Assembly (NCBI GenBank): GCA_038503035.1
Contig: JAVSML010025211.1
Location: forward strand, 558,001-622,000
Reading direction: 5' to 3'
Length of the DNA: 64,000 bases
Source: Crocodylus rhombifer
Lineage: Eukaryota; Chordata; Crocodylia; Crocodylidae
A model generated the notes under the pieces. That model had not been told where the DNA came from. It searched no databases and saw only the letters and a list, made by a program, of their open reading frames with translations. Each line of letters opens with the position of its first letter. Position 1 is the stretch's first letter. A program made the position numbers and the translations under genes. Positions 34,335 to 45,888 of the stretch are shown here, in pieces.

Positions 34335-35244
34335 ACATCCCTCCAGGTCAAAAATGACCCGTCCACCACCGCTCTCTGGGTGCAGCCTCCCCAGCCAATT
34401 GGCAACCCATCTAACTGTGGAGGCATTGCCACCACAATCTCCTAATTTTTTAATGCGAATGGGGTGAGAGACAGTGTCAAAGGCCTTCCTAAAGTCCAGA
34501 AAGACTACATCCACCACGACACCTGCGTCCAAGGATTTTGTGACCTGGTCATAGAAGGCAACCAGGTTGGTCTGACAGGGCCTGCCTTTAATGAACCCAT
34601 GTTGGTTGCCCCTGAGCATACACTCCCCTGCTGGTCCCTCACAGATGTGACCTGGATAATTTTCTCAAAGAGCTTCCCCAGGATCGATGTAAAACTAACA
34701 GGCCTATAATTTCCTGGCTCCTCCTTCCTCCCTTTTTTGAAAATGGGGACCACATTGGCCCTTTTCCAGTCCTCTGGCACCTTGCCAGAGCACCATGAGT
34801 GCTCATGAAGCTGTGCCGGGGTCCTGCAATGACCTCTGCTAATTCCCTCAGCACTCTGGGGTGGAGATAGTCAGGACCTGCTGATCTGAACACATCCAGT
34901 CCCACCAGAAGTTCCCTGACTAGGTCCTCTCTGACCCTGGACCTGGCTCTGCCTCCCCTGGGACCATCGGAGGGATGACCTGGTCCCTGCTCAGAAAAAT
35001 GGAGGCAAAGAAATTGTTAAATAAATTAGCTTTGTCGTCTGGTGAGACCACCAGATTTCCTAGCGTATCCTTCAGAGGCCCCACATTATCCAGGAACCTT
35101 CTTTTTACCCCTTATGTATTTAAAAAAGGATTTCTTGTTATCCTTGATCCAGGTTGCTAGTCCCAATTCCATCTCCACCTTGGCTTTCCTAACAGTCCCC
35201 CTACAATCCTGAGCAGAGGTATAGTCCTCCCTTACACTGTCAGT
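34335..35244 (-). mobile_element. CR1 (host copy), 5' part after the nested insertion
   Basis: Continues 32172-33150. Minus frames encode [52 protein letters not shown] (34505-34905), NQHGFIKGRPCQTNLVAFYD (34206-34619) and [16 protein letters not shown] (35086-35289). Several frameshifts. It is cut at its 5' side where a Tigger-like element begins at 35246. Confidence 0.88.
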
Positions 35245-35245
35245 A

Positions 35246-35548
35246 CAGTAGAATTCAAATTTTTCCCGTTGGAATGGTTTGCAACACACTTAATTTGTGG
35301 CAGATTAATAAATTAAGAGCGAACTTCAAAAGCTGAACTCAGTAGCTCTGTTCATCTAGAGCACAGTAGCAGACCCATTCAGCTGAGGACCCTCTGGAAA
35401 AAAAGCTGCAGCAAACAGCTAAAGTACCTCTTCAGAGCCAGACAGCTATTTGCTGGAGCTATATATAGTATGGCTGGTTCATAAACCCTCATCTTCACTA
35501 AGGCTAAGGCTAAGGAACCTAACTCTATAAAGAATTCAGGTTCTACTG
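35246..35548. mobile_element. Tigger-like miniature element, 303 bp, TA duplication
   Basis: The left end CAGTAGAATTCAAATTTTTC and the right end (reverse complement CAGTAGAACCTGAATTC) are flanked by TA on both sides (35244-35245 and 35549-35550). These are Tc1/mariner/pogo hallmarks. No transposase. Confidence 0.6.
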
Positions 35549-36164
35549 TACTTTACCCCTTGATAGCACTGTTATGATTGAAGAGCAAGGGTGACTACTA
35601 TATTCCAAAACAATAACTTCAATAAAGATAAAAGAGGGCATTGCACAGGAGTCGGATTAGTACCACGGGGCAGCAAAAACAGAATAACGTCCATCCAACC
35701 TCAGGGAGCAACATGAAAAAAAAAAATCAACACTTCAACAAATCAGCCTCTAGCATATGTTACTGTGACTGATGATAACTCTGACTGCCAGTTTTCATGT
35801 CTCATTCACATGGTGATACGGCCTCAGAGTATTGTTTAGGCAAAAGGATTCCCCTTCAAAATATCCAAGAGGGAAAAAAACACTATGCGAAAAGGTCTTC
35901 AAGACTCCAAAGGGGGGGTGGGGGGAAGAGGGGAGGGAGATTGCTTATTCACCACCAAAAAGAAAAGTAGAAAGCAAATATCCAGCTTTTCACAATCTTA
36001 GGGATAAAAGAACATAATCAATTATAAAATCTAAAGATAAAATGCTATTTATGCAGAAAAAATTTGAAGCAAAAAAATATTTTATGGTCAGATAACTTTT
36101 AGAAAATATTATATACACGTAGCAAGCATAAAATTATATTTCCTTTGAAATCTATTTTAAAAAA
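35549..36164. other. Intronic AT-rich sequence
   Basis: Nothing recognised. A short G-run (35911-35924) is present. Confidence 0.55.
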
Positions 36165-36445
36165 ATCATAGAATCATAGACTCATAGAAGTAGGGTCGGA
36201 AGAGACCTTTTAGATCTTCAAGTCCGACCCCCTGCCAGGGTGAGAGAAAAAACTGGGCTCAAATGATCCCAGCTAGGTAGGCATCAAGCCTCCTCTTAAA
36301 GACCCCCAAGGTAGGAGCCAGCACCACTTCCCTTGGAAGTTGGTTCCAGATCCTAGCCGCCCTAACTATGAAGTAGTTCTTACGGACGTCTAATCTAAAC
36401 CTACTCTCCAACCACTTGTGGCTGTTATTCCTTGTTATGCCACTT
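36165..36445 (-). mobile_element. CR1 3' end fragment
   Basis: Starts with the ATCATAGAATCATAGACTCA tail, then AGTAGGGTCGGAAGAGACC and CAAGTCCGACCCCCTGCC. Only the 3' UTR and the last RT codons remain. Aligns with 32172-32430. Confidence 0.88.
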
Positions 36446-36540
36446 TAGTTCTAGAAATCTGATTCAGATCATTTAAATTTCAACATTCTTAAAAGATTTC
36501 TGCAATTCCTTATGGCTCCCCAAGGTCAAATATACTAGAA

Positions 36541-36948
36541 CAGGGCTGTCCCACCTGGTTGCCATTGCCCTTATCACTCCAACTGCAGCAGCAGCAGCAG
36601 CAGCAGCCAGGGTCCCCCTCTGTCCTCCAGCTTCTACCTGACCTAGCCCCAGGGATGAGACAGAGAGAGACTGGGCAGCACAAACAGCCCATAGTACTGG
36701 GGGAGCTAAGGACCTGGAGCACCTCTGTTGTGCTGTACAGGTGGGGAGCCCACAGCTGGGCAGCCAAAGGTGAGCTGGGTGGAAGATGAAGAGAAGGGAG
36801 AGGGCAAGAAAGGAGAGCCTGTATATGCATGGGGGAATCTATGCGCATAGTGCAGGAGGACACCCATAAACACACAACGTGTAGCCTGGAGGGGTCCATG
36901 GCCTCCACAGCATGAGGCCCCCAGGCACTTAGAAACTGGACAGCCCTG
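36541..36948. mobile_element. hAT miniature element containing a (CAG)n tract
   Basis: The left end CAGGGCTGTCCCACCTGG and the right end ...AAACTGGACAGCCCTG are inverted repeats. Flanks TACTAGAA (36533-36540) and TACCAGAC (36949-36956) match at 6 of 8, an aged 8-bp duplication. An internal (GCA)n run lies at 36585-36606. The 149-residue minus frame crossing it is chance. Confidence 0.75.
36585..36606. repeat. (GCA)n microsatellite
   Basis: Seven tandem GCA units inside the hAT element. Not in a real coding frame. Confidence 0.9.
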
Positions 36949-38261
36949 TACCAGACCATATTAAAAATGAATTTTCAAATTTTCTTAAGAAAAACTATCA
37001 CTATAGCAAAGAATAGCAAAAACAAAAATATTTTTTAAAACATATACGCCCATTATAAGCACAATTAAACTTATGCCCCTGCCACACCTTTTCACCAAGA
37101 TTTTCAGTTACCTAAAATGGTTTTAGTGCAGTCTCTTGTCAGATGAGACTGAGGTAAATCAAAAGATAATAATTTTAAACAATGATTCTTCAAAGATAAA
37201 AATAAGCCTCATTATTCCAAGGTCTGCATCTTTCCGTAAAGCAGGTTTTTGAAATACACTTTATCTAGAAATCAAACATTTTTTTGTTGCAACTGGAACA
37301 AAGTGTAATGGGGGATTGATAGATCTGCCTCCATCTTTTGACTCTTGGTCTAAAGAAACAACTTTAGTGTGCATCTCATCAGTGACAAACTAGTGAACTG
37401 CTTAAGTTATGATTAATTACAAAGCATCCCTGATACACAAACCACATCAGAAAGGTAACAAGAAGTTGTTTTAGTTTCAAGTTGATTATTGTTAATTGAT
37501 ATAGAACTATTGGTGAAACTTTCAAGGCATAGATAGGGCAATTTCCTAACATGTGGCTTCTGAGGAAAGTATGTTAGGTGGCAGTGATAAAAGAATGGTT
37601 GGAGAGAAGACAAAGAAAAGTTAAATCTAACATGAACTATGAAAGCATCTAAAACCCATTCAGCTCCCCAGTCAATGTGGGATAAGACCTAGTGTAACTG
37701 GAGGGCTAGCTAACTTATAGGTAAGAGAAATAACTTAAGACAATCACTATTAATATTCAAATAATGTTCCAATAGATCCAGACTCGGTGCTGAGCTCAAG
37801 AAGCTGACAAAAGTACCATTCCAGGGAAGGTCCTAGGGAATTTGGTAATACTCCTGGCATCCCTGCCTCAACTTCCTTAGGAAAACAGTCTAAAGGCCCA
37901 GGAAGGGGCAAGGGAAACCTTACCAGTTTCTGAGACAAGAGACACACGCACACTTAGGCTCCATCTGGCAACTTGTATATTGTTATTAAAGGATGCATGT
38001 ATTAGGGTGCAAGACAGCAGAAGACCACCACTTGTAGCATATGGAAAGATATCTGAAGGAAAATCATGACTGTCAACCTCCTGATAAACACCTTCTTCCT
38101 TATGAGTGTGGATAGGATCCTCTTGTCTCAGAAAAAGATGAACAGGGAAGTGAGAGTCCTGCTTCTTGATTCAGACAAGCATAGTTTGTACGTATTTTCT
38201 TTATGAGAAAGGAAAACCAAAAATACGCCTGCCTGTATAAATGCATGATATGCTTTATTGT
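36949..38261. other. Intronic AT-rich sequence
   Basis: Nothing recognised. Confidence 0.55.
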
Positions 38262-38499
38262 CAGGGGTGGCCTACAAGCTGCATCTGGTCTACAAAGCTG
38301 TCAATCCAGTCCACGGGGCCAGAAATTTTCCCAGCACCATGGCAATTAACTCTGCCACTTGGCCTCCACCTCCAGAATTCCAGTCCTGCAGGTAAGCTCT
38401 GCAAACCTCCAGGGCTGGCTCCACGTTCTGGATGCAACCTATAGGGCCAGTTCTTTGTTCCAGATGCAACCCAGAGGGCCAACAGAATTGGGTACCCTC
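38262..38499. mobile_element. Probable hAT miniature element
   Basis: The left end CAGGGGTGGCCTACAAGCTG and the right end ...GAATTGGGTACCCTC are weakly inverted. The interior is the typical CATCTGGTCTACAAAG / CAACCCAGAGGGCC style of the CAGGGGTGGGCAA group seen at 18385 and 60468. The target duplication is uncertain (TTTATTGT against ATTTTATG). Confidence 0.5.
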
Positions 38500-38844
38500 A
38501 TTTTATGTCATGTCCAGTTTATGTAGTAAGTGGAAATGGTAGTGTTTGCTGTAGGACTGGAGGACATGCTGATCTATTTCAGACTCAGCCTGTCAAGCGT
38601 TGGTAAGCTGGATTTATCAACAGAAAACCCGAAACAGTCTCAGCTGAAAGAAAATCCCAGTGCTGAAACGCACCACCCAGGCAGCCCAGAAAAGTCAAAA
38701 AACAAAACAATTAAAAATCTATGCACATAAAAATGGAAGTGAGACAGTGGAGTACTGTGGCCAGTCAGTTAGCTAAAGCAGCAGTACATAAATAAATGCA
38801 AGTGTACGTTGCACTAGCAGGAATACTGTATCTACTGCTGTAGA

Positions 38845-39385
38845 GAGGTGACAGAACCACTTTACTTAGCACTGGTTAATAGTCCTATGGGCAGTTCTGG
38901 GCTTGGCAATTTAAATAATATGTGGAGAAACTGGAGTAGAGCCAGAGGCAAGGAACAAAGATGATAAAAGGCTTGGAATACTAGCTTTATGAGAAAGAGT
39001 TAATGAATTAGGTATGTTTAAATCCGGAGAAAAGGAGATTAAGGAGGGACACAACAGCAGTGTTTAAAAACTTGAAAGGCTGCCATAAAGAGGAGGCGGA
39101 ACAACTGTTCTTCCCTGCAGCAAAGAACAGGATAAAAAACAATGGACTTAAACTGCAGCAAAACAAACTTAGATTCAATTGCAGAAAAAAAAATGTCCCT
39201 ACTGCCAAAACAGTAGGACAGCAGGAACAAGCTGCCCAGACAACTTGTGACATCTCCTTCACTGGAAGTTTTTGAAGAGCCTAGATAAGCATTTCTCTGA
39301 GGCAGTATAGGAAAAAGCATTCTACATCCATGCATGGAGTTGGAATAGATACCCCTTGATGTCCCCTTGAGCCCTATGATTCTAT
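38845..39385 (+). mobile_element. Old CR1 3' fragment
   Basis: A degraded C-terminal RT segment: TTCTGGGCTTGGCAATTT for the usual QFWAPQF, then GGAGATTAAGGAGGGACAC, TTTAAAAACTTGAAAGG and AAACTGCAGCAAAACAAAC. The end GAGCCCTATGATTCTATT is a CR1-type tail. Many indels. Confidence 0.75.
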
Positions 39386-39837
39386 TTGGGACCTTCTTCT
39401 GGAAGAAGACCAAATGGAGGCAGTATCCATACGAAGGAAGTTGCTACTGAGTACGGACTAGTACCACTGCAATTAACATAGAAACAAGAAGTCTGAAGGA
39501 ATAAAATAGAAAGAAGGGTTACTAAAGAACTCCTTGAATTGGTAAAACCTAAAAAAACACTGGGAATGAGTAATATCAAATTATACAGGACCAGAGAAAA
39601 CTAAGATTACCTTCTATTCAGACTCAGCCTCTCTCAAGCCTTGGTAACTTGGTTTCATCGCTGGGAAATCTTAAATGAGTGTCTGGCTCTAGATCACAAT
39701 GAACAAGGACACAGAGGAAAAGAAGTAAAGAAAAAAGGGTAATGGCAAAACAGAGAAAAGAATAGACACTTCTTGACATAATTGTCTACCTTTACAGTAA
39801 TAGCTACAGACAGACAGGCATTTGAAGGCCTTTAGGT
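39386..39837. other. Intronic sequence, nothing recognised
   Basis: Purine-rich spacer. Nothing supported. Confidence 0.5.
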
Positions 39838-40207
39838 CAGAGGCTGACAATATTTTTCAAGCCACAAACTAAAACAACCTAGCTCTAGTCCAGCACTGAC
39901 CAGGTGGCTTTGGCAATGCAGCAGCAGTGAGAAGGGTTTGCCAGGTTGCTAAACCAAGCAACTGGGAGCTGTGAGGGCGACAGCACCACTTCTCCCAGCC
40001 CTGCCACTCCACAGCTGGGACACAAGCGGACCTTCCAGCTGAAGAAAAGCTGTGCTGGGGCCCAACAGCTAGAAGCTGCTTCTGTATTGCTGAAGCTTCT
40101 TCCCCCCACCCACCCCTGCTCTAACTGATCCCTTCTGGCTCCACAGCCCAGAACCAGTGGTTATGCAGGCGGGATTTGACCCGTGGACCATATGTTGCCA
40201 TCCCCTG
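39838..40207. mobile_element. hAT miniature element, 370 bp
   Basis: The left end CAGAGGCTGACAATATTTTT and the right end ...ATATGTTGCCATCCCCTG (reverse complement CAGGGGATGGCAACATAT). Flanks CTTTAGGT (39830-39837) and CTTTAGAT (40208-40215) match at 7 of 8. Interior GC-rich and non-coding. Confidence 0.8.
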
Positions 40208-40879
40208 CTTTAGATCAGCAGTATATTGTGGGTCAAAAATCTAGAACATAATTTTGTCACTACTGACACTCAAGACTTTACTGAAAACATTCTTGAAAGG
40301 ATGGATTCAGGCTAGAAGTGTAATGAAAAATATTATCAAAATCTAAGGAAATGAAAAAGAATTCTACATCCTGTATCACCTGCAAGCAAGTGGAAATATA
40401 GAAAGAATTAAGAGAACTATTGGAAGAGACTCTAAGAAAAATAATTACGTGCTCATCTAAACGCCAATATAGAATTCTCCCAATCATTTTAATGGCTTTC
40501 AGGGCCACTGCCAGGAATTCACATGAACTATCATCCCACAAAGTAATGACATGATGAGTGATGCAACTGCCAAAAATGTGGTTCAGCCCGGTAACAGATG
40601 ACTTTCAAACTGCGATCCTAAGAGACAAGTAGGTCAAAAGTTTAGTGAAAATTAACACATTAGTTCAAACTGTGGCAGTCAATCTGAAAGGAAACCAGAA
40701 GAGAGTGGGAAATATTTTAACATTCTTTTGTTTGTAAAGTTTTGTTAAGTAGGAGACCAAGTCTTAATTGAAGGATTGGACAGAAAGGAAATCGTTCTTA
40801 TGGTTTATTAGGAAGGACCTACCTTATCGCTCCAGTATAAAGTCCAAGGTGGACCGGTTGAAAACCTCTAGTTAAAGGT
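40208..40879. other. Intronic sequence before the old CR1
   Basis: Nothing recognised. Confidence 0.5.
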
Positions 40880-43322
40880 CAGAAAGGAGAGCAGTAGGGG
40901 GGATGTCATGGTGGGCATCTGCTATAGACCTCCAAACCAAGAGGAAAAGGTGGACAAGGCCTTCTTTAAAAAAAGTGAAGGAAGCTTCCAAATCACAGGA
41001 TTTGGTTCTCATGGGAGACTTTAACTACCACAACACCTGCTGGGAGGGAAACACAGCAATATACAAGCAATACAACAAGTTTCTGGAGCATGCTGGGGAT
41101 AACTTTTAATTCTGATCATACAGAGGCAAATGAGGAGGGAGCCTCTCTCCACTTACTGCAAACAAGGAGGAATTGGTTGAAAATGTGAAAGCGGAAGGTA
41201 ACTTGGGTGACAGTCACCAGGAAAAGGTAAGAATTCATGGGGCTTCAGAAATGAAAATTTTAACAAACTCAGAGACCTGGTAAGCAGGACCACTTTGGAG
41301 ACAAGTCTGAGGGGGTAAGGAGTCCAAGAGAGTTGGCTGCACTTTAAGAAGGCTCTCTTAAGGGTGCAGGAGCAAGCTAACCCAATGAGATGGAAGAATG
41401 AGAAGTGCAACAGGAAACCAACCTTGCAAAACAACGATCTCTTCAAGGAGCTGAAACTCAAAAAGGAATCCTATAAAAATGGAAACGTGGTTATAGTTTC
41501 TCATACTTCCCATCTCTTCTCATATTAGGGAAGATTATAAGAATATCACATGGGCATGAAGGGAGAAAATTAGGAAGGCACAATTTGAGATGCAGCTGGC
41601 AAGGACCATAAAAGGCAATATAAAGAGATCCTGTAAGTATGTCAATAGCAAAAGTAAGATCAGAAATTCCATAGGTCCCTTATGAAATGAGGAAAGCAGT
41701 CTAGTCATAGATGATGCAGAGAAGACTCAAGTATTTAATGCTGTTTTTAACTTCAATTTTCACAAACAGGGTCAGCTACCAGATGACAGAGATAGGGAAG
41801 GAGACAAACAGCCTACAGTAATGGCAGAGCAGGTTAGGGATTACTTAGAGAAGCTACAAGCCTTTAAGTCAGCAGGTTTGGAGGGGATGCATTCAAGGGT
41901 ACTGAAGGAATTTGCTGAGGTAATTTCAGAGCCATTGGCAATACTTTCTGAGAATTCATGGAGGCAGAGTGAAGTCCCAGATGACTGAAAAAGGGCAAAT
42001 ATAGTACACATCTTTAAAAAAGGAAAGAAGGATCCAGAGAATTACAGACCAGTCAGCCTGACCTTCATTCTTGGAAAGATCATGGACTAAGTCCTCAGGG
42101 AATACACTGTGAAGCATCTACGGGAGAACAGGGTGATCAGGCACAGTCAGCATGGATTCACGCAGAGTAAGTCATGCCCAACTTATCTGATTTCTTTCTA
42201 TAATGAAGTGACAGGCTCCAGGGATGAGGGGAGAGCACAGGACATAGTATACCTTGACTGAAGCAAAGCTTTTGACATGGTCTCCTACAACATTCTCATT
42301 AACAAGCTAAGGAAATAGATGAAAATACTGTAAGGTAAATACATAACTGGTTGATTCATAATACTCAATGCATAGCCCTCAATGTCTAGCTGAAAGGGGG
42401 TATCAAGTGGGGTTCCCCAGGGATCTGTCCTGGGTCTTGTTCAACATCTTCATCAATGACTTGGGCAATGGGATCAAGTGCCTACTTAGCAAATTTGCAG
42501 GTGACAGTTGGGTGAAAATGCAGGTACTCCAGAGGCCATGGCTAGGATCCAGAGTGAACTAGACAGACTGGACAAATGGTCCACAACCATGTGGACAAAT
42601 ACAGACTGGGGAATGACTGGCTAGGCTGCAGTACCCCAAAAAGGAACCTGGGGATTACAGTGGACCACAAGCTGAATATAAGAAAACAGTACACTCTTGT
42701 TGCAAAAAAAATCCAACAATATACTGGGTTGTATTAACAGGAATGTCACCTGCAAATGAAGAGAAGGAATTCTTCTACTCTATTCAACACTGGTGAGACC
42801 TCACCTTTGGAGTACTGTGCTCACTTTTGGGCTCCACACTTCAAGAGGGACTTTGGAAAGTGTCCAGTGAAAGGCAACAAAGACAATCAGTGACCTGGTA
42901 GGCAAGATTTATGAGGAAAGGCTGAAAGAACCAGAACTAGGATTATTTAGCATGGAGAAGAGCAGACTGAGGGGGAATTTAATAACAGTTTTCAAATACC
43001 TGAAAGGTGAATACAGAGAGGATGGTGATGAGCTTTTCTCCGTGGCTGTAGGGTACAGAACTAGGAGCAACAGCTTCAAACTGCAGCAGGGGAAACTTAG
43101 GCTGGAGGTTAGGAGGAATTTTCTACCTGTGAGGGTAGCCCGAGATTGGAACAGGCTACCTAGAGAAGTTGTAGAATCTCCATCCATGGAAACTTTCAAA
43201 AGCAGATTAGACAGACACTTACCTCGGCAGGTTTAGTCAGCGATGATCCTGCCTTGAGCAGAGGGTGGGACTACATGAATCTATTAGGTTCCTTCCAGCC
43301 CTACTTTCCTACGATCTTAAAT
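40880..43322 (+). mobile_element. Old CR1 LINE, about 2.4 kb, endonuclease C-terminus to 3' end
   Basis: Ordered but broken ORF2 pieces: MVGICYRPPNQEEKVDKAFF near 40908, LVLMGDFNYHNTCWEGN near 41003, FKSAGLEGMHSRVLKEFAEV near 41862, [20 protein letters not shown] (frameshifted) near 42413, LSKFAGD (catalytic ADD now AGD) near 42484, the terminal module RLRGNLITVFKYLKGEYRED and FLPVRVARDWNRLPREVVES at 42964-43190, and end SRLDRHLPRQV. It closes with CCTTCCAGCCCTACTTTCCT. This is a different, older subfamily from copies 1-3. Confidence 0.88.
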
Positions 43323-44420
43323 CATAGATAAAGTGAACCTCGTCCAGTGATTTACCCTATCCACAGAGAAAAAGGTAGAAGTCCCCAACAGGTAATACCA
43401 CAGTAGTGAATTAAAGGCCTCTGCAGGGAAATATCTTTCTTGAAGAATATTTTGGTTATTTTTTAATATGTTCAGTTATTCAGGCAGGTCACCTACAAGT
43501 TGTGACCAGTACTACAGACTACTGAATCCACTGTGGTTGGCCTGTACAGGAAATCCAGACCAAAAAAAACATAATACCAATAAGCATAAACATAAAAGCA
43601 TCTGATACCTTTTTCTCCTTGTGTTACTATTGTAGTTGCATAGAAACAGGTTTTAGATAGTCCATATTGGAAATATGGATAAGCTATAGAACTTGAGTAC
43701 AAGAGGACTGTCGAGTGGTAAAATGGTCAACACTGTTTTTAGAATTTTAATTAAAAATGTCCAGTTTAATACAAAGCTTGTAAATATACATGTAACTTAC
43801 TTCCATGTATGCAAATCTCTATACCATTATAAAGAACACGTTACTTTAAAATATGCATCTTATAGACACGATGGCATGTACTAGGAAAACATCATCTTGA
43901 CAACGGATATGGACATAAATCTAGGAGTACTGATATTCTGATGAGCATTCATTGAGAGCAGAGTTTCAGATTTCATGCAAGGGAGAATAAAGTCTTATTT
44001 TTTAAACAGACTTAAGACTTTGTTTAACCTTCGATTCAAACGGAATTTCTGAAGTTTACTGTACCATACAAGATGCTTGAAACCATTTGCCATACCTTTT
44101 TAACACTCCCTGCCCATCCCCACTCAAAGATTAGGCCTTCCTGGGAAACAACCACCCTGGCTGTGCTCTTTGGAACTCAGTAAGGGACTCTGCTGCCACA
44201 TGTAGTAGGACTGGATGAGAATCTAATCCTAACAATTTCCCCAAACTCCAAACTCATCCAAAGAAAGAAAAAAAATTGTGGTTAAAGTACTCAATTGCAC
44301 TGCTTTTGTTCTGTATACAAAAAATAAGAATAATAATACTTCCTTACGTTGCAGCTAATTTATTAATGTATGTAAGGTACCCGGTTCCTATGGTAAATGC
44401 CAGAGGAATGCCTACAATAC

Positions 44421-44454
<34 letters not shown>

Positions 44455-45177
44455 CCCAGTTACTTGAGCCAAATAAGCCTGTGCCGAGCTGCATGCTGCC
44501 ACAGTTAGACCACAACTAGTACCTGAGCTAGTCATCTCTGGTAGGTCTTCACTATGCTGCAGTGAAAGAACTGACTATTTTTATAGACACACCCTTAATA
44601 AATCCTACAGGAAACAAAAACAAAACAAAAACATGTCCAGAAGCGATCACAGAACAGACCTCCTTTGTACACAATGGATGGAGATTATCTGAATGAAAAC
44701 CAGACAATTTCATACACCAGCTTTTCACACTGGAATCATACTAGTCCCACTGCACCTCTGCCCTTTACATTCATAAATGGATAGATGAGAAGGCAGAATT
44801 TAGTCTTTAGTAGAAGTATGTGGAGAAAAAGTTATTTCTTAAAAATCCTTGGAATGCTTCATTTCATAGTAACAATTTCACCAAGACATAAATTTATCAA
44901 TGAAAATTTTCTTTAATACTCAGGAAGAGCTCCAAATTGGTGATGCACTAAATGATGCAAAGGATAGGCATTAAGGGTTGAAAACTCCCATTTCATCTTT
45001 TCTGCATGCAACTTTGTCATAGAACTTGCTTGTGAAACATGGATTAAAAAAAGTTATTCCTTGAAGATGTGCTAGTGAATTTAGGTTGCCCTATAGTTTT
45101 GATGGTTCCTGGTTTTCCTCACCTAACAGGTGATGTATTCTAAGCAGCAGCTTCCTATGAATGCTCAAATTTGTGTA
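43323..45177. other. Intronic AT-rich sequence
   Basis: No exon or recognised element. It contains the A28 homopolymer at 44424-44451. Confidence 0.5.
44424..44451. repeat. A28 homopolymer
   Basis: Twenty-eight consecutive A. No retroposed body with target duplications was recognised upstream. Confidence 0.95.
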
Positions 45178-45230
45178 TATCATATTTACCCAAATCCAAG
45201 ACATCTTAAATTCAGATCCCACAGTAATTA

Positions 45231-45529
45231 CAATAAAATCTCTGTCATCCGGCATCCCCGGGGTAAGGTGATTGCCAGTTATGTAAAAATTCCAGTTACC
45301 TGAAAATCCCTGTTATAGGTTTTCAGATAACATGGAGCAGAGGAGGGGGAAAGGGCAGCCACAAGCAGGAGTGGGGGAGGAGGGGTGGCGGCAGCCACAC
45401 ATGGAGCAGTGGCAGCAGCCACCACTATGTGAAAGCTTTCCCCTGCTCGCCCTCCGTGGCCGGCCAGCTGGAATTTCCAGTTAATAGAATTTCCTGTTAG
45501 TTAAATGCCAGATAGTAGAGATTTTACTG
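45231..45529. mobile_element. Tigger-like miniature element inside TIR element B
   Basis: The left end CAATAAAATCTCTGTCATCC then GGCAT, and the right end (reverse complement CAGTAAAATCTCTACTATCT then GGCAT) are flanked by TA (45229-45230, 45530-45531). Copy A of the host element at 2136-2150 has the uninterrupted AATTAGATTCTATACAT, so the empty site confirms the boundaries and the TA duplication. Confidence 0.85.
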
Positions 45530-45888
45530 TAGATTCTATACATAGAAAATTTATAAATTTGTTATAATTTTCACTGTCTAGAACCTAATTAGTTGAAAAC
45601 TTATCTTAAATTTGTCCCCCCCCCCCCCCCCCAAGCCCCCCCCCCCACTGCAACATGGAAACCAGTGGCAGAGGGCCAGGTCATGGGGGAGGCAATGAGA
45701 AAGGCAGTAGAGAACAACAAGCAGCTTGATCCCTGCACCCACACACCTTGTCCCCTCCCACCACTTGCCCTGCCCCTGCTGCCTGGTCTTCCCCTTCCCC
45801 ACTGTACCGTCACATCAGTTGTTGTTACCCGGCTGACTTGGGGTCAGAGTAAAACATGGGCTCTGTGCAAGAGGCTGAAGCAGGACAG

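Noticed and set aside
36510..36959. 149-residue frame with a poly-Cys/Gln stretch
   Set aside because: Created by a (GCA)n microsatellite within a hAT miniature element.
44424..44451. A28 run as the tail of a processed pseudogene
   Set aside because: No gene-like body, polyadenylation signal or flanking duplication was recognised upstream.
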